From Acidobacteriota bacterium (GTDB taxonomy: Bacteria; Acidobacteriota; Thermoanaerobaculia; Multivoradales; Multivoraceae), in contig QQVD01000052.1 of assembly GCA_003388555.1 (NCBI GenBank), positions 23,044-87,043 on the forward strand: a stretch of DNA of 64,000 nt, written 5' to 3'. The translations under genes and the position numbers were made by a program. This document shows positions 8,799 to 18,500 of this stretch, piece by piece; the stretch's first letter is position 1; the number at the start of each line of letters is the position of its first letter. Under the pieces are notes generated by a model, which saw nothing but the letters and a program-made list of their open reading frames with translations, was not told the DNA's origin and searched no databases.

Positions 8799-9437
8799 GT
8801 GAGGATCGAACCGAGAGCAGGCCTGGTCGCCGCGGTCCTTGCGGCATCGCTGGCCGCGACGGCTCTGCCGGCTGCGTCGGCCGAGGTCGCCGCCAGCGCC
8901 ACAGAGATCCGCCCGCTGCTGATCGGAGCGCAGGCGCCCGACGTCGCGGTGCAGGCGCTCGACGGCAGCGAGGTGGAGCTGAAGGACATCCTGGCCAAGC
9001 AACGCAGCGTCCTGGTGTTCTACCGGGGAGGCTGGTGACCGTTCTGCAACACGCAGCTCGGGAAGCTGCAAGAGATCGAAGACGACCTCCGGGAGCTGGG
9101 CTGGCAGATCGTCGCCTTCGCCCCTGATCGCCCGGAGAACCTGCAACCGACGGTCGAGAAGAACGCCCTCGGATACCAGCTCTACTCGGACGCCTCGGCG
9201 GCGGCGATGAAGGGCTTCGGTATCGCCTGGCGCACGCCCGAGGAGATGCGAGAGCAGTACAAGGGCTACGGCATCGACCTGGCGAAGGCGTCGGGTGAGG
9301 AGCATGGGCTGCTGCCGGTGCCGGCGATCTTCCTCGTCGACACCGACGGCAGGGTGCTCTTCTCGTACGTCAATCCGGACTACAAGGTCCGGCTGGAGCC
9401 AGCGATCCTCCTCGCCGCGGCGCAGTCACTGAAGTAG
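8799..9437 (+). CDS. Exported peroxiredoxin-like selenoprotein (in-frame TGA = Sec80)
   Basis: Read with the TGA at 9036-9038 as selenocysteine this is a complete 212-residue protein. It has a signal peptide (cleavage likely after ALPAASA, residue 28) and a thioredoxin-fold AhpC/TSA redoxin domain (about 40-210) with the active site FYRGGW-Sec-PFCN. The family normally has CxxC here, so the TGA replaces the first, catalytic Cys and Cys83 is retained (U-x-x-C). Downstream the frame is fully conserved in character (VPAIFLVDTDGRVLFSYVNPDY) to a TAG stop. The GTG start is 7 bases after AGGAGG. It would reduce peroxides or dithiol substrates in the periplasm. A standard gene caller would report only a fragment starting at 9207. 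The sensor kinase gene follows 70 bases later. Confidence 0.85.
9036..9069 (+). promoter_or_regulatory. Candidate bacterial SECIS element (UGA plus hairpin)
   Basis: The in-frame TGA (9036-9038) is followed by a perfect 6-bp stem, GCAGCT (9053-9058) paired with AGCTGC (9064-9069), closing a 5-base loop CGGGA. The loop begins 21 bases after the TGA. A guanine sits in the first two loop positions, as expected for SelB recognition. A weaker lower helix (9042-9045 with 9071-9074) could extend it. Spacing and loop size fit known bacterial SECIS elements. Function is inferred. Confidence 0.65.
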
Positions 9438-9507
9438 GGCGAACCGCCGCGGGCCGCAGCCAGCACCGGCCCCGGCGGGTGGGCGCGGCCGACGTGGATT
9501 CCTTCGC

Positions 9508-10671
9508 ATGTCGAGCCCCCCCGCCGCCCGCAACCAGATCGCGTTCCTGCTGCTGCTCCTGGTGGCGGTCGCCCAGGTCTTCTGGTGGATCTATGACCAG
9601 GGGCGGTACTCGCGCGAGCGTCAGCAGGAGCTCATCGAAGCCTACGAATCGGAGCGTCTGGCGGCGGAGCGCCTGCTGCAGAGTGGCGCCCTGGGGCCGG
9701 AGGCCTGGAACGCCGAGCTGGCGCAGCGCTTCCCGCACCTCGAGTTGATCGGCGATCGGGTGCGGGTGAGCCCGCTGGCGATCGCTGAGCTCGAGCGTGA
9801 GCGGCGCTCACACCTCAACCAGTACCGCTGGGAGGGCGCCTTCTTCCTGCTCGTGCTGGTCGCCGGCATCTGGGTGATCCGCCGCGCCCTGCTCGGCGAG
9901 CGCCAGCTGCGGCTGCGGCAGGAGAACTTCCTCGCCGCCGTTTCGCACGAGCTGAAGAGCCCGATCGCCAGCCTGCGCCTGGCCGGCGACACCATGGCCC
10001 GGCCCGAGCTCGACGAGTCGAGACGGCAGGCGCTGCTCGAGCGCAGCCAGCGTGACCTCGACCGTCTCGAGGACCTGGTGATCAAGGTGCTCGACACCTC
10101 GCGGATCGAGGCGGGCGGCGTGTCGACGGTGCCGGAGCGCCTGCGCCTGGCACCGCTGCTGCGCGGCCTCGTGGCCGAAGGTGCGCCGCCCCGCGGCGCG
10201 ATGGCACGCGCCGAGCCGGAGGTCGAGGTGGACGTGGCCGAGGAGCTCGAGCTCGAGGCCGACCGCGTGGCGGTGGAGACCGTGGTGCGCAACTTGCTGA
10301 GCAACGCCCACGCCGCGGTCGCCGGCCGGGACGAACCCCGCATCGTCGTGCGGGCGCGACGTTCGGGCGCCACGCCGACGGCGGTCGAGCTCGTCGTCGA
10401 GGACAACGGCGTCGGCTTCCCGCCGCAGGAGAGCGAGCGGCTGTTCGAGAAGTTCTACCGCGTCGGCGACGAGCTGCGCCGTCGCAGTCGCGGCACCGGG
10501 CTCGGCCTCTACCTGGTGCGGCGCTTCGTCGAGCTCGAGGGTGGCGAGGTCTCAGCCAGCTCGCCCGGAGACGGCGGCGGCGCCATCTTCCGTGTCGTCT
10601 GGCCGGGCACGGCCGCCGTGGCACGCCGGCGGCGCCGACCGCAGGCTCGGGCCGCCGGTCAGGGGGCGTGA
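9508..10671 (+). CDS. Membrane sensor histidine kinase
   Basis: 387 residues. Transmembrane segment 1 is at about 11-28, a ~80-residue periplasmic loop follows, and segment 2 is at about 110-126. No obvious HAMP domain intervenes before the HisKA dimerisation region with phospho-acceptor H147 in VSHELKSPI. The HATPase domain shows N (NLLSNAHAAV), G1 (DNGVGF), F (LFEKFYR) and G2 (GTGLGLYLVRRF) boxes. All catalytic motifs are present. The gene starts 70 bases after the selenoprotein stop on the same strand, so the two may be co-transcribed. The only simple response regulator in the window, at 4895-5608, is a candidate partner. Confidence 0.92.
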   Translation: MSSPPAARNQIAFLLLLLVAVAQVFWWIYDQGRYSRERQQELIEAYESERLAAERLLQSGALGPEAWNAELAQRFPHLELIGDRVRVSPLAIAELERERRSHLNQYRWEGAFFLLVLVAGIWVIRRALLGERQLRLRQENFLAAVSHELKSPIASLRLAGDTMARPELDESRRQALLERSQRDLDRLEDLVIKVLDTSRIEAGGVSTVPERLRLAPLLRGLVAEGAPPRGAMARAEPEVEVDVAEELELEADRVAVETVVRNLLSNAHAAVAGRDEPRIVVRARRSGATPTAVELVVEDNGVGFPPQESERLFEKFYRVGDELRRRSRGTGLGLYLVRRFVELEGGEVSASSPGDGGGAIFRVVWPGTAAVARRRRRPQARAAGQGA

Positions 10672-10804
10672 ACTGGAGACCGACCCCCACCGGCGCATCC
10701 GGGACTCGGAGGGGTAGCGGTCGTCGCTGGACACGCTGGGCACGGTCGAGGCTCCTTCCGCCCTGCGGCCGTCCGCCGCCCCTGCAGGTACGCCTGCCTG
10801 GCGG

Positions 10805-12193
10805 TCAGCGCCGGGCGGCCGCTTCGGTCGTCGGCGCCGGAAGGCCGGAGCCGCGCAGAGAGTCCACGATCGCGTCGGCGAGGAGGGTGTTGCCCTCTGG
10901 GTTGAAGTGGCAGCAGTCGTCGACGTACAGGGTCTGCGCGGCGTCGGAGAAGAGGTCGGTGGCGTCGAGGAAGGCGACGCCGCGCTGCGACAGCTCGGCG
11001 CCGGCCCGGCGCAGCAGCGGATATCCGGCGAGCACACCAGGTCGGTACGCGTGGTCGGCGAGGAAGGCGGTGCGTCGCTCCGTGTCGCTCAGCGGCTTGG
11101 ACCCGGGCACGTACTGGTTGGGCTGCAGCACGTGTAGGTAGGCGATCCCGAGGCCTTCGCAGAGCGAGCTCATCTGCAGCGAGGAGCGGGCCCACACGTC
11201 CACCATCGCTGCCACGGGATCGACGCCGGAGGGTAGCGGTGGCCCGAGCATCTGTCGGCTCTCGACGATCAACGAGGCGTCGCGGAGCGAGGTCTCCAGC
11301 TCGGCGAGCCGGCGCCCGTCCCTGCGGTCGAGGGAGGCCCACAGCGAGCCAGCGAACAGGCTCTGGCCGAGCAGTGGAGCAGACCAGCGCAGGGCACGCT
11401 GTTGGCGTCGTCTCCTGACCACCAGGAGCTCACCGGTGGCGCGCAGCAGGGTGGGATCGCGCTCGGCGACCAGGGTGCGCCAGCTGCGCGGGTAAACGGG
11501 GGAGACGCCGTGCGGCACCAGCTCGTGAGGCGGCAGCGCGACCTCGTTGAAGCCGTCGATGACGATGACCAGGTCGAGCTCGCCGCCGAGCGCCAGCAGG
11601 TAGTTGAGCGCCATCAGCTGCTGTGGCTGCTTGTAGCCGCCAGCGGCCAGCGACAACACCGACACGTCGCGTCCTCGGTAGGCGTCGAGGCCGGCCAGCT
11701 GGTCGGCGAAGCGCTCGCCGACGGTGTCGACGAAGATGTTGGCGACCGAGCCGCCGAACACCCCGACGAGTAGCTTGTCGGCCGAACGACGCTGGATGAG
11801 GGGCTGCCGGTTGTCGGGGAAGCCCAGCGCGTCGCCTGCGGTCACCGCGGCCGCTTTGAAGCCCTCTCCGGCAACCGCGTCGCTTTCTCGCGCCGGCGCG
11901 CCGCTGCTGCCATCGAGGTCGTTCGATGCGTCTCCCGATGGGTGCAGGACGTAGCCGAGGTAGGGGTGCAGCACCCCTTCGTCGTGGCGGCCGCGGATCT
12001 GTCTGGCGCGGCGCGCCGCGCGCGAGTCGTCGCGCAGCTCGGGCTCGGGGCGCAGCGCAGCCCGCCGTGCCTCCAGGGTCCGCCAGCCGACCCAGCTACC
12101 CTCGGTGAGCCGCAGCGAGACGGCGCCGAGGGCTTCGACGAGGGCGACCACCGCGAGTGCCGTCGCCGTGGTGAAGAGGAGCTTCTTGAGCAC
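10805..12193 (-). CDS. SGNH/GDSL-type hydrolase-like membrane-anchored protein
   Basis: About 462 residues. One N-terminal membrane or signal segment (KKLLFTTATALAVVALVEAL) precedes an extracytoplasmic domain with the SGNH pattern. That pattern comprises a Ser block (LLVGVFGGSVANIF), a Gly block (SLAAGGYKQPQQ), an Asn-containing block (VIVIDGFNEV) and a terminal Asp-x-x-His-like block (DDCCHFNPEGN). These proteins deacylate or acylate lipids and polysaccharides in the envelope. I use the GTG at 12193. A GTG at 12208 is equally possible and neither has a strong ribosome site. It lies 46 bases downstream of osmC in the same direction. Confidence 0.7.
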   Translation of the reverse strand: MLKKLLFTTATALAVVALVEALGAVSLRLTEGSWVGWRTLEARRAALRPEPELRDDSRAARRARQIRGRHDEGVLHPYLGYVLHPSGDASNDLDGSSGAPARESDAVAGEGFKAAAVTAGDALGFPDNRQPLIQRRSADKLLVGVFGGSVANIFVDTVGERFADQLAGLDAYRGRDVSVLSLAAGGYKQPQQLMALNYLLALGGELDLVIVIDGFNEVALPPHELVPHGVSPVYPRSWRTLVAERDPTLLRATGELLVVRRRRQQRALRWSAPLLGQSLFAGSLWASLDRRDGRRLAELETSLRDASLIVESRQMLGPPLPSGVDPVAAMVDVWARSSLQMSSLCEGLGIAYLHVLQPNQYVPGSKPLSDTERRTAFLADHAYRPGVLAGYPLLRRAGAELSQRGVAFLDATDLFSDAAQTLYVDDCCHFNPEGNTLLADAIVDSLRGSGLPAPTTEAAARR

Positions 12194-12239
12194 GCCCTGA
12201 GGTCGCACGCGGCGAGGTCGAGAGTCGCCCGGCGCAGGC

Positions 12240-12665
12240 TCAGCCGGCGAGCCGCGCCTGCAGGGTGATCTCCGCGTCGAGCAGCTTGGACACCGGGCAA
12301 CCGGCCTTCGCCTTCTCCGCCGCTTCGGCGAACTGCTCGGCACTGGCTCCCGGTACCTCGGCCTCGACCTCGAGGTGCACCCGGGTGATCGCGAAGCCGC
12401 CATCGACCTGCTCGAGGCTCACCGTCGCCGCGGTGTCGATCCGCTCCGGGGTGTGTCCGCCATCGCCGAGGATCTTCGAGAGGGCCATCGAGAAGCAGCC
12501 GGCGTGAGCGGCTCCGATCAGCTCCTCGGGATTCGTCCCTTTGCCGTCCTCGAAGCGGGTGCCGAACGAGTACTGGGTGGCGGAGAGCACTCCGCTGTCG
12601 GTGGTCATCGTGCCGCGGCCGTCGCGCAGGGATCCCTGCCATCGGGCGCTTGCCTTGCGTTTCAT
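12240..12665 (-). CDS. osmC: OsmC-type organic hydroperoxide reductase
   Basis: 141 residues, nearly collinear with Escherichia coli OsmC (143). It has the N-terminal [11 protein letters not shown] strand, the [20 protein letters not shown] helix with peroxidatic C57, and C123 in [10 protein letters not shown] as the resolving Cys. It detoxifies organic hydroperoxides using dihydrolipoamide-type reductants in the cytoplasm. The ATG is preceded by AGGAGG at ideal spacing. Having it about 3 kb from the peroxiredoxin-like selenoprotein gives this region two peroxide-handling genes, but on opposite strands and not in one operon. Confidence 0.95.
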   Translation of the reverse strand: MKRKASARWQGSLRDGRGTMTTDSGVLSATQYSFGTRFEDGKGTNPEELIGAAHAGCFSMALSKILGDGGHTPERIDTAATVSLEQVDGGFAITRVHLEVEAEVPGASAEQFAEAAEKAKAGCPVSKLLDAEITLQARLAG

Positions 12666-12901
12666 CTCTGGTCCTCCTGCTGGGGTCCGGTGGGGTCCGG
12701 TTCGGTCGACCCGGATTCGGTGCGGCCTCGCACGGAGCGGGGCGCCGGGCGTCGCCTGCGTGCCGCCTGAGAGTTGGAAAGGTGGACAGCGCCTTCGCGA
12801 CGGCCGATGCTAACCACTGACGTCGCCCTCGTTGCCTTCGTTTCGTCCGCCGCGTCTCTCGCGCCGCCGTCCGCCTGCGCTCCCTCGGCGACCGCGAGCC
12901 C

Positions 12902-14197
12902 CTAGTCGGCGGGGGGCCCGACGCGGAAGGCCAGCCGGTCGCCTTCCGGCCGCGTCGGCGCCACGACTTCGCTCGCCGCCGCCGGCCCGGTGTCGCCGGT
13001 GGCGACGTCGAACCGGCGCCCCACCGCGTTGCCCGCGAGATCCTCGATGGCGGGCGGCACGACCAGCACGTAGCTGCCGGGGCGCCACGGTCGGCGCGGC
13101 GTGAAGCTCCAATGATCGCCGCCGGGAGTGGTCTCGGCGTCGCCGGCGACAAGCTCGCCCCGCATGTCGGTGACGGTGAGCATGCGGCGGGCGATCTCGG
13201 GGTCGAGGAGATCGTCGAAGCGCACCTCGAGCGGGCTGTCGCCTTCCGCCGGCGGGACGAGGACCCAGGTACCGGGGTGGGGCGGATCGCGGTCCACGTC
13301 ACCGGTCTCGAAGCGATGACGATGGGTTGCGAGCTCCTCCCCGTCGACGCTGCGCAGCGGCGGGCCGATCTCGAGCTCGTAGCGGCGTCCGGGTTCGAGC
13401 ACCGGTCCGAGCTCGCGGTTGGGTCCCACCCCGCGCTTGATGCGGCCGGGATCGAGGAAGAGGGTGAGGCGACGGCGCTCGGCGTCCCAGAGGCCGTCCG
13501 GGATGTCGACGAACGGCAGCGGCAGTGGACGACCGGCGTCGTCGCGGAGAACCACGGAACGGGCGACGTCGCGCGGCTGCATCGGTCGGGAGAAGTGCAC
13601 GTAGACGCGCAGCAGGTTGGCCGGAACGCGCTGCCCCGGCGGCGGCCAGACGGACGACACCTGCGGTGCCGCCGCCGGCGCGGCGGGCATCGACAGAGTG
13701 GCGACGAGGCGTCGGCTCCCTGCCTCGCGCCGTCCGCCTGCGGCGCTGCGAGGCGAGCCGCGTGTCTGGGCGAGTCGGGCCAGATCGACGCAGGCCCAGT
13801 AGTCGACACCGCCGACGAAGGCGAAGCGCGGGGTGAAGCGCAGCTCGTCTTCGTGGCGGCTCCAGCGTCCGAGGATCGTCGGCTGGCCGTCGGGATGGAG
13901 GCATCCCCCGGTCCCTCCGGGCTCTGGTGCGGGCGGCTGGCCGGTGTAGACCGCCAGGACCGCGGCCAGCTCGCGTGGGTCCTCGGCAGCGACGAATCCG
14001 TCGCCATCGAGCGGAAGGCCAACGAGCGCCGCGCCGCTCAGCGAAGCGCCGGTCTCGTCGAGCACCAGGATCGGCTCGTCGGCCGGCCCGCCGCGGCAGC
14101 CAGCCGTGATCACGATGCCGAGCGCCACGAGCGTGCGCGGCTCGACTCGAGGCCGGCTCGGCCGACTCCGCGAAGGCGGCCGCGCCGAGGGGCCCAA
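12902..14197 (-). CDS. Secreted Ig-like-domain lipoprotein
   Basis: 431 residues from a TTG start 2 bases after the preceding gene's stop. An Arg-rich N-terminus leads to a hydrophobic stretch and a lipobox-like ITAGC, suggesting a lipoprotein anchored at that Cys. Downstream, at least two segments follow the SbsA-type bacterial Ig-like pattern (NLLRVYVHFSRPMQPRDV; LEVRFDDLLDPEIARRMLTV), each ending in a 'built-up beta' closing strand such as YELEIGPPLRS or YVLVVPPAIEDL. Such domains occur in surface adhesion or scaffold proteins. The tight spacing after the beta-propeller-like gene indicates one operon. The start codon is uncertain and no enzymatic motif is visible. Confidence 0.65.
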   Translation of the reverse strand: MGPSARPPSRSRPSRPRVEPRTLVALGIVITAGCRGGPADEPILVLDETGASLSGAALVGLPLDGDGFVAAEDPRELAAVLAVYTGQPPAPEPGGTGGCLHPDGQPTILGRWSRHEDELRFTPRFAFVGGVDYWACVDLARLAQTRGSPRSAAGGRREAGSRRLVATLSMPAAPAAAPQVSSVWPPPGQRVPANLLRVYVHFSRPMQPRDVARSVVLRDDAGRPLPLPFVDIPDGLWDAERRRLTLFLDPGRIKRGVGPNRELGPVLEPGRRYELEIGPPLRSVDGEELATHRHRFETGDVDRDPPHPGTWVLVPPAEGDSPLEVRFDDLLDPEIARRMLTVTDMRGELVAGDAETTPGGDHWSFTPRRPWRPGSYVLVVPPAIEDLAGNAVGRRFDVATGDTGPAAASEVVAPTRPEGDRLAFRVGPPAD

Positions 14198-14199
14198 GA

Positions 14200-15393
14200 T
14201 CAGCCGCGGCGCAGCGGCAGGGTGGCGAGGTTCAGGGTGCCGCTCGGCATCCTCTGCACGGTGAGCAGGAACGCGTCACCCATCTTGTCGAGCTGCTGGA
14301 TACCGGTCGGCGAGCGCCTGACGTGCTCGACCCCTGCGGTGTAGCCAGGGACCTTCTCGGTGATCGAGCCGTCGAAGGCAGCGATCGCCGCCGTCTCGAT
14401 GATCATCAACGGTAGCGAGCTGTTGGCCATGGCGATGCGGTCGCCGCCGGGCCCCTGGATGCGCACCATGTCGAGGGGGTAGTTGCCCGCTCCGAGCTCG
14501 GCGATGGTGCGACCCTTGACGTGGCTCTCGTCGCGGAGCGCGTCGGCGTCGAAGAGCGCCAGGGGCGTGCACAGGTAGGCGGCCAGGATCCTCTCCTCGC
14601 CGTCGATCTCCAGCGGCACGAAAGTGCGGATCGGCGCGTGTGTCTCGTACTCGCCGTGTGCACCGTGGTACACCTCGACCGTGGTCACGCTGGTGCTGGC
14701 CGCAGTGCCCAGCGGAAGCGAGATCTTCCACAGGGCCGAGGAGAACTCCTCGTTCGACAGCCCGGCGACGTACAGTGTCTTTCCCGAGACCGCCAGATCG
14801 GTGATCGTGTCGGTGCGCAGCGACAGCTCCTGCATCCAGGCGTGCTTCTTCTCCTCCGAGACGGGAGAGGGCAGCGCGACGCGGGCGAGGTCGGCGCCGC
14901 TGAGCGGATACTCGGTGATGGCGCCCCCGGGGTCGACCGTGAGCAGGATGTCGGCGTCGGCGACGTGATTCGGCAGCTGCCAGGCGTTCGTCCACCCGGC
15001 GCGGCCGCGCGAGACCGCGAGGAAGACGCGATTCGAGCTCGGGTGCACCGCCAGGTCGTGCAGCATGATCTCGCCCGGGCTGGTGCCGAGTCGGGCCGCG
15101 ATCTTCGCTTCGAGGTCCACCACCTCGAAGGCCGTGGGCTCGTGGCGGGCCGGCTCTTCGGTGGTCACGGCGAACACCGCGCCACCGCGGCTGTCGCCGA
15201 TGTAGAGGGTGCCGTCGGGGCCGAAGGCGAGAGCGCTCAGGGAACGTGGCGCGGCGGTGGCACCGGCATCGCTGGACGGCGTACCGACTGTGGCCGTCGC
15301 GGTCTCGTGATTCGCTGTCGGAACGGCCGCGGCGAGCAGCGCGAGGCCGAGCAGCACGGCGGCGGCGAGGCAGAGGGCGGAGCGGAGCCGCAT
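14200..15393 (-). CDS. Exported beta-propeller-like protein of unknown function
   Basis: 397 residues. A clear signal peptide (MRLRSALCLAAAVLLG, cleavage near AAAVPTA) precedes recurring propeller-like blades such as LSALAFGPDGTLYIGDS, HDLAVHPSSNRVFLAVSRG and ITDLAVSGKTLYVAGLS. These resemble NHL/SMP-30 type repeats. No catalytic residues are recognisable. The ATG is preceded by GGAGA. The Ig-like lipoprotein gene follows 2 bases later and is almost certainly co-translated, so the pair may form a surface or periplasmic complex (inference). Confidence 0.65.
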   Translation of the reverse strand: MRLRSALCLAAAVLLGLALLAAAVPTANHETATATVGTPSSDAGATAAPRSLSALAFGPDGTLYIGDSRGGAVFAVTTEEPARHEPTAFEVVDLEAKIAARLGTSPGEIMLHDLAVHPSSNRVFLAVSRGRAGWTNAWQLPNHVADADILLTVDPGGAITEYPLSGADLARVALPSPVSEEKKHAWMQELSLRTDTITDLAVSGKTLYVAGLSNEEFSSALWKISLPLGTAASTSVTTVEVYHGAHGEYETHAPIRTFVPLEIDGEERILAAYLCTPLALFDADALRDESHVKGRTIAELGAGNYPLDMVRIQGPGGDRIAMANSSLPLMIIETAAIAAFDGSITEKVPGYTAGVEHVRRSPTGIQQLDKMGDAFLLTVQRMPSGTLNLATLPLRRG

Positions 15394-15579
15394 GGGAGTC
15401 TCCTTCTCGTGGTGGCGCGACTCCCTTTGGAGGCGCGAGCTGTGGAGTGTCGACCATGATACGGCCGCGGGCGGCTGCGGGTTCGACCCCTGTGGTTCGG
15501 ACGACTGCGAACCGTAAGCCCCTAAGATGGAGGCGTCCTGCCGCGCCCGGTCTCTCGGTCCGGCGAGCGGCCCGCGAAG

Positions 15580-18500
15580 ATGAGCCACTCCTCCGACCGC
15601 ACGCACGACCGCGAGCACGACCAACGACGCCGCACCGCGGGCGCAGGCAGGCCAGTCGGCCCCGAGGCGTTCGCCCGCTTCTCGGCGGCGCTCGACCGCT
15701 TCGCCGAGTCGCCCCCGGAGCGCTGGCCGGAGATCGCCGCAAAGGTGTTCGACGACGATTCGGAGCGCGTCTGGGCGCTGCGGCTGGCGCGCGAGGAGCT
15801 GCTCGACGACGAGTCCGTCCCCGCGGACCGCGGACCGCTGCGGTCGGCGTCGGCCGCCGAGCTGCTGCCCGAGCTGGTCGGGGAGATCTCGGGCGACGAG
15901 GATGGGGAGGCCGTCTCGGGGGATCCCCTACCAGCGACCCTCGGCGACTTCCGCGTCCTCCACCGGCTCGGCAGCGGCGGCATGGGGGAGGTCTTCCTCG
16001 GCGTGCGCCAGCGCGACGGTTTCGAGCAGCGCGCCGCGGTCAAGCGCATGGGGCCGCGACGGCTCGACGCCGAGGCCGAGAGCCGCTTCCGCCGCGAGCG
16101 CGAGATCCTCGCCGGTCTCGAGCATCCTGGCATCGCTCGGCTGATCGACGGCGGGGTGAGCGACGATGGCCGTCCCTACTACGCCATGGAGTTGATCGAC
16201 GGCCGACCGATCACCGAGGCGTGCGACGACCAGCGGCTGACGCTCGAGGAGCGCATCGAGGTCTTCCTGCAGGTGTGCGACGCGGTCGCCGCCGCCCACC
16301 GGCACCTGGTGCTGCACCGCGACCTCAAGCCGGCCAACATCCTGATGACCGCCGAACGGCGGATCAAGCTGGTCGACTTCGGCATCGCCAAGCCACTGGT
16401 CGAGAGACCGGAGGACGCCGTCGGTGGCTCCGAGTCGACGGTGCTCGCGTTCACCCCCGAATACGCAGCGCCGGAGCAGCGCCTCGGCCGCGCCACGTCG
16501 ACCGCGACCGACATCTACGCCCTCGGCCTGGTGCTCTACGAGGTGCTGATCGGCATCAGCGCCCACCGGGCCAGCAGCGACTCCGGCAGTAGCGGGCCGG
16601 CGTCGATCCCCGAGGTGCCAGAGGCGCACCGCGCCCTGGACCGCTTCGAGACGAACGCCCCGGGCGACCTGGCCGAGCTCGCCGCTCGCCGCGGCACGTC
16701 GCCCGGTCGGCTGCGGCGCGAGCTGCGTGGCGACCTCGGCAACATCCTCGGCGTCGCGCTGCGGCCCGAGCCCGGCGAGCGCTACCCGAGCGTCGAGGCG
16801 TTGAACAGCGACCTGCGGGCCTACCTCGAGCGACGACCGGTGAGCGCCACGCGGAGCAACGCCTGGTACCGCGTCCGCAAGCTGACGGAGCGCCACCGCT
16901 GGACCGTCGCGGCGGCGGGGGTGGCGCTCGTCGCTCTGGCGCTCGGTGCGGTCGGTACTCTCTCGCAGCGGGATCGCGCGCGCAGCGAGCGCGACCGGGC
17001 GCTCGAGGCGGAGGCGGAGGCCGCGGCGATCAACCGGTTCCTTGTCGAGGACCTGCTGGGCAGCCTGTCGCCCGGCGAGGCCGCCGCCAGCCAGGTCTCG
17101 CTCGGCGAGCTCACCGACCAGGCGGCGCGACGACTACGCGCCTCGCTGGGCGAGACGCCGGAGATCCGGCGAGCGATCCACCTGCGCTTGGCGGAGATCT
17201 ACCTCGAGCAGGGGAACGGCCCAGCCGCGCTGGAGCAGATCACGGCGGCGTCGGCGAGCGCCGTCTCGCCGGACGAGGAGGGCGAGCGCCGCGCCGCTCT
17301 GCTGCGGGCGCGCGCACTGGTGTCGGTCGGCGAGTTCGACGCGGCGCAGGAGATCGTCGACAGGCTGCGTCGGGCGAGAGTTGCCGGAGGAGAAGCGGCG
17401 GTGACGGCGGGGCGCAAGGCCGATGTGCCCTTCGACCTGATCGAGGCCGAGATCTTGCGTCAGCGTGGAGACTGGTTCCGTGCCGAACAGCTGTTGCGAC
17501 GAGCGATCGGCGAGCTCGGCTCTGGCTCCCGGGAGCAGCTCCAGCAGGCGCGGGGGCAGCTGAGCGCGGTGCTGATGGAGCAGCGGCGCGCTCCCGAGGC
17601 GATCGAGCTGCTCCGTGAGCTCCTGGAGCAGCAGACCGCCGAGCTCGGTGAGGACCATCCCGATACGCTGCTGACCTCCAACACGCTGACCCAGGCGCTC
17701 GATCGGGCGGAGCACCGGCGGCAGGCGCTGGAGAACGCCGAACGCACCTTCGAAAGGGCGCGGCGGGTGCTCGGCGAGGACCATCCGCAGACGCTCGCCA
17801 GCATGAACCGGCTGGGCATCGCGCAGCGCGACTTCGATCTCGAGCGAGCCGCGGAGACCTTCCGCGAGATCGCGATCCTGGCGACGCGCCGCTTCGGCGA
17901 GCGCAGTCCCAGGGCGATCACCGCGAGAATGAACGAGGGTGTCGTGCTGGCGGACCTCGGTCGCTATGCGGAGGCCGAGGAGCTCTATCGAGAGACCCAC
18001 CGGCTCTACGTGGAGGTGCTCGGCGAAGACCATCCGTCGACAGTACGGGCGCTGAGCAACCTCGAGTCGCTCCTGCGCCGCATGGAGCGCACCGCCGACG
18101 CCGACCGGATGGTCGAGCGCCTGATCGAGCTGGGGCGCAGCGAGGCGCGCAAGCCGTCGCCGGATCCGACCCGCCTGTCCGACTTCGCCAGCCGGCTCGC
18201 ACAGCGTTTTCCGCAGCGCTACCGCGATCTCGACGAGGCCCTGGAGTACTCGCTACGCGCCGAGGAGCTGAGCGGCGGACGCTCGTTCGCAGTGCAGTCG
18301 ACGTTGGCGCAGATCCGGCGGATCCGCGGCGAGAACCAGGAGGCGTTCGAGGCCTTCGAACGGGTTCTCGAGTCTCCCGAAGCGGTCTACACCTTCTCGC
18401 TCGAACGCGATCTGATCGATCTGGGGATCGACTCGGGGGATGTGGCGAGGGCCGAGCGGGCGCTGCTGCGCATCCAGCAGCTTCGCGCCGAGACACGGCC

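Noticed and set aside
8799..9437. Frameshift or pseudogene explanation of the interrupted peroxiredoxin
   Set aside because: Frame is identical on both sides of the TGA, no other stop or indel is seen, and the TGA is exactly at the catalytic Cys. Kept as a possibility only if Sec genes are absent.
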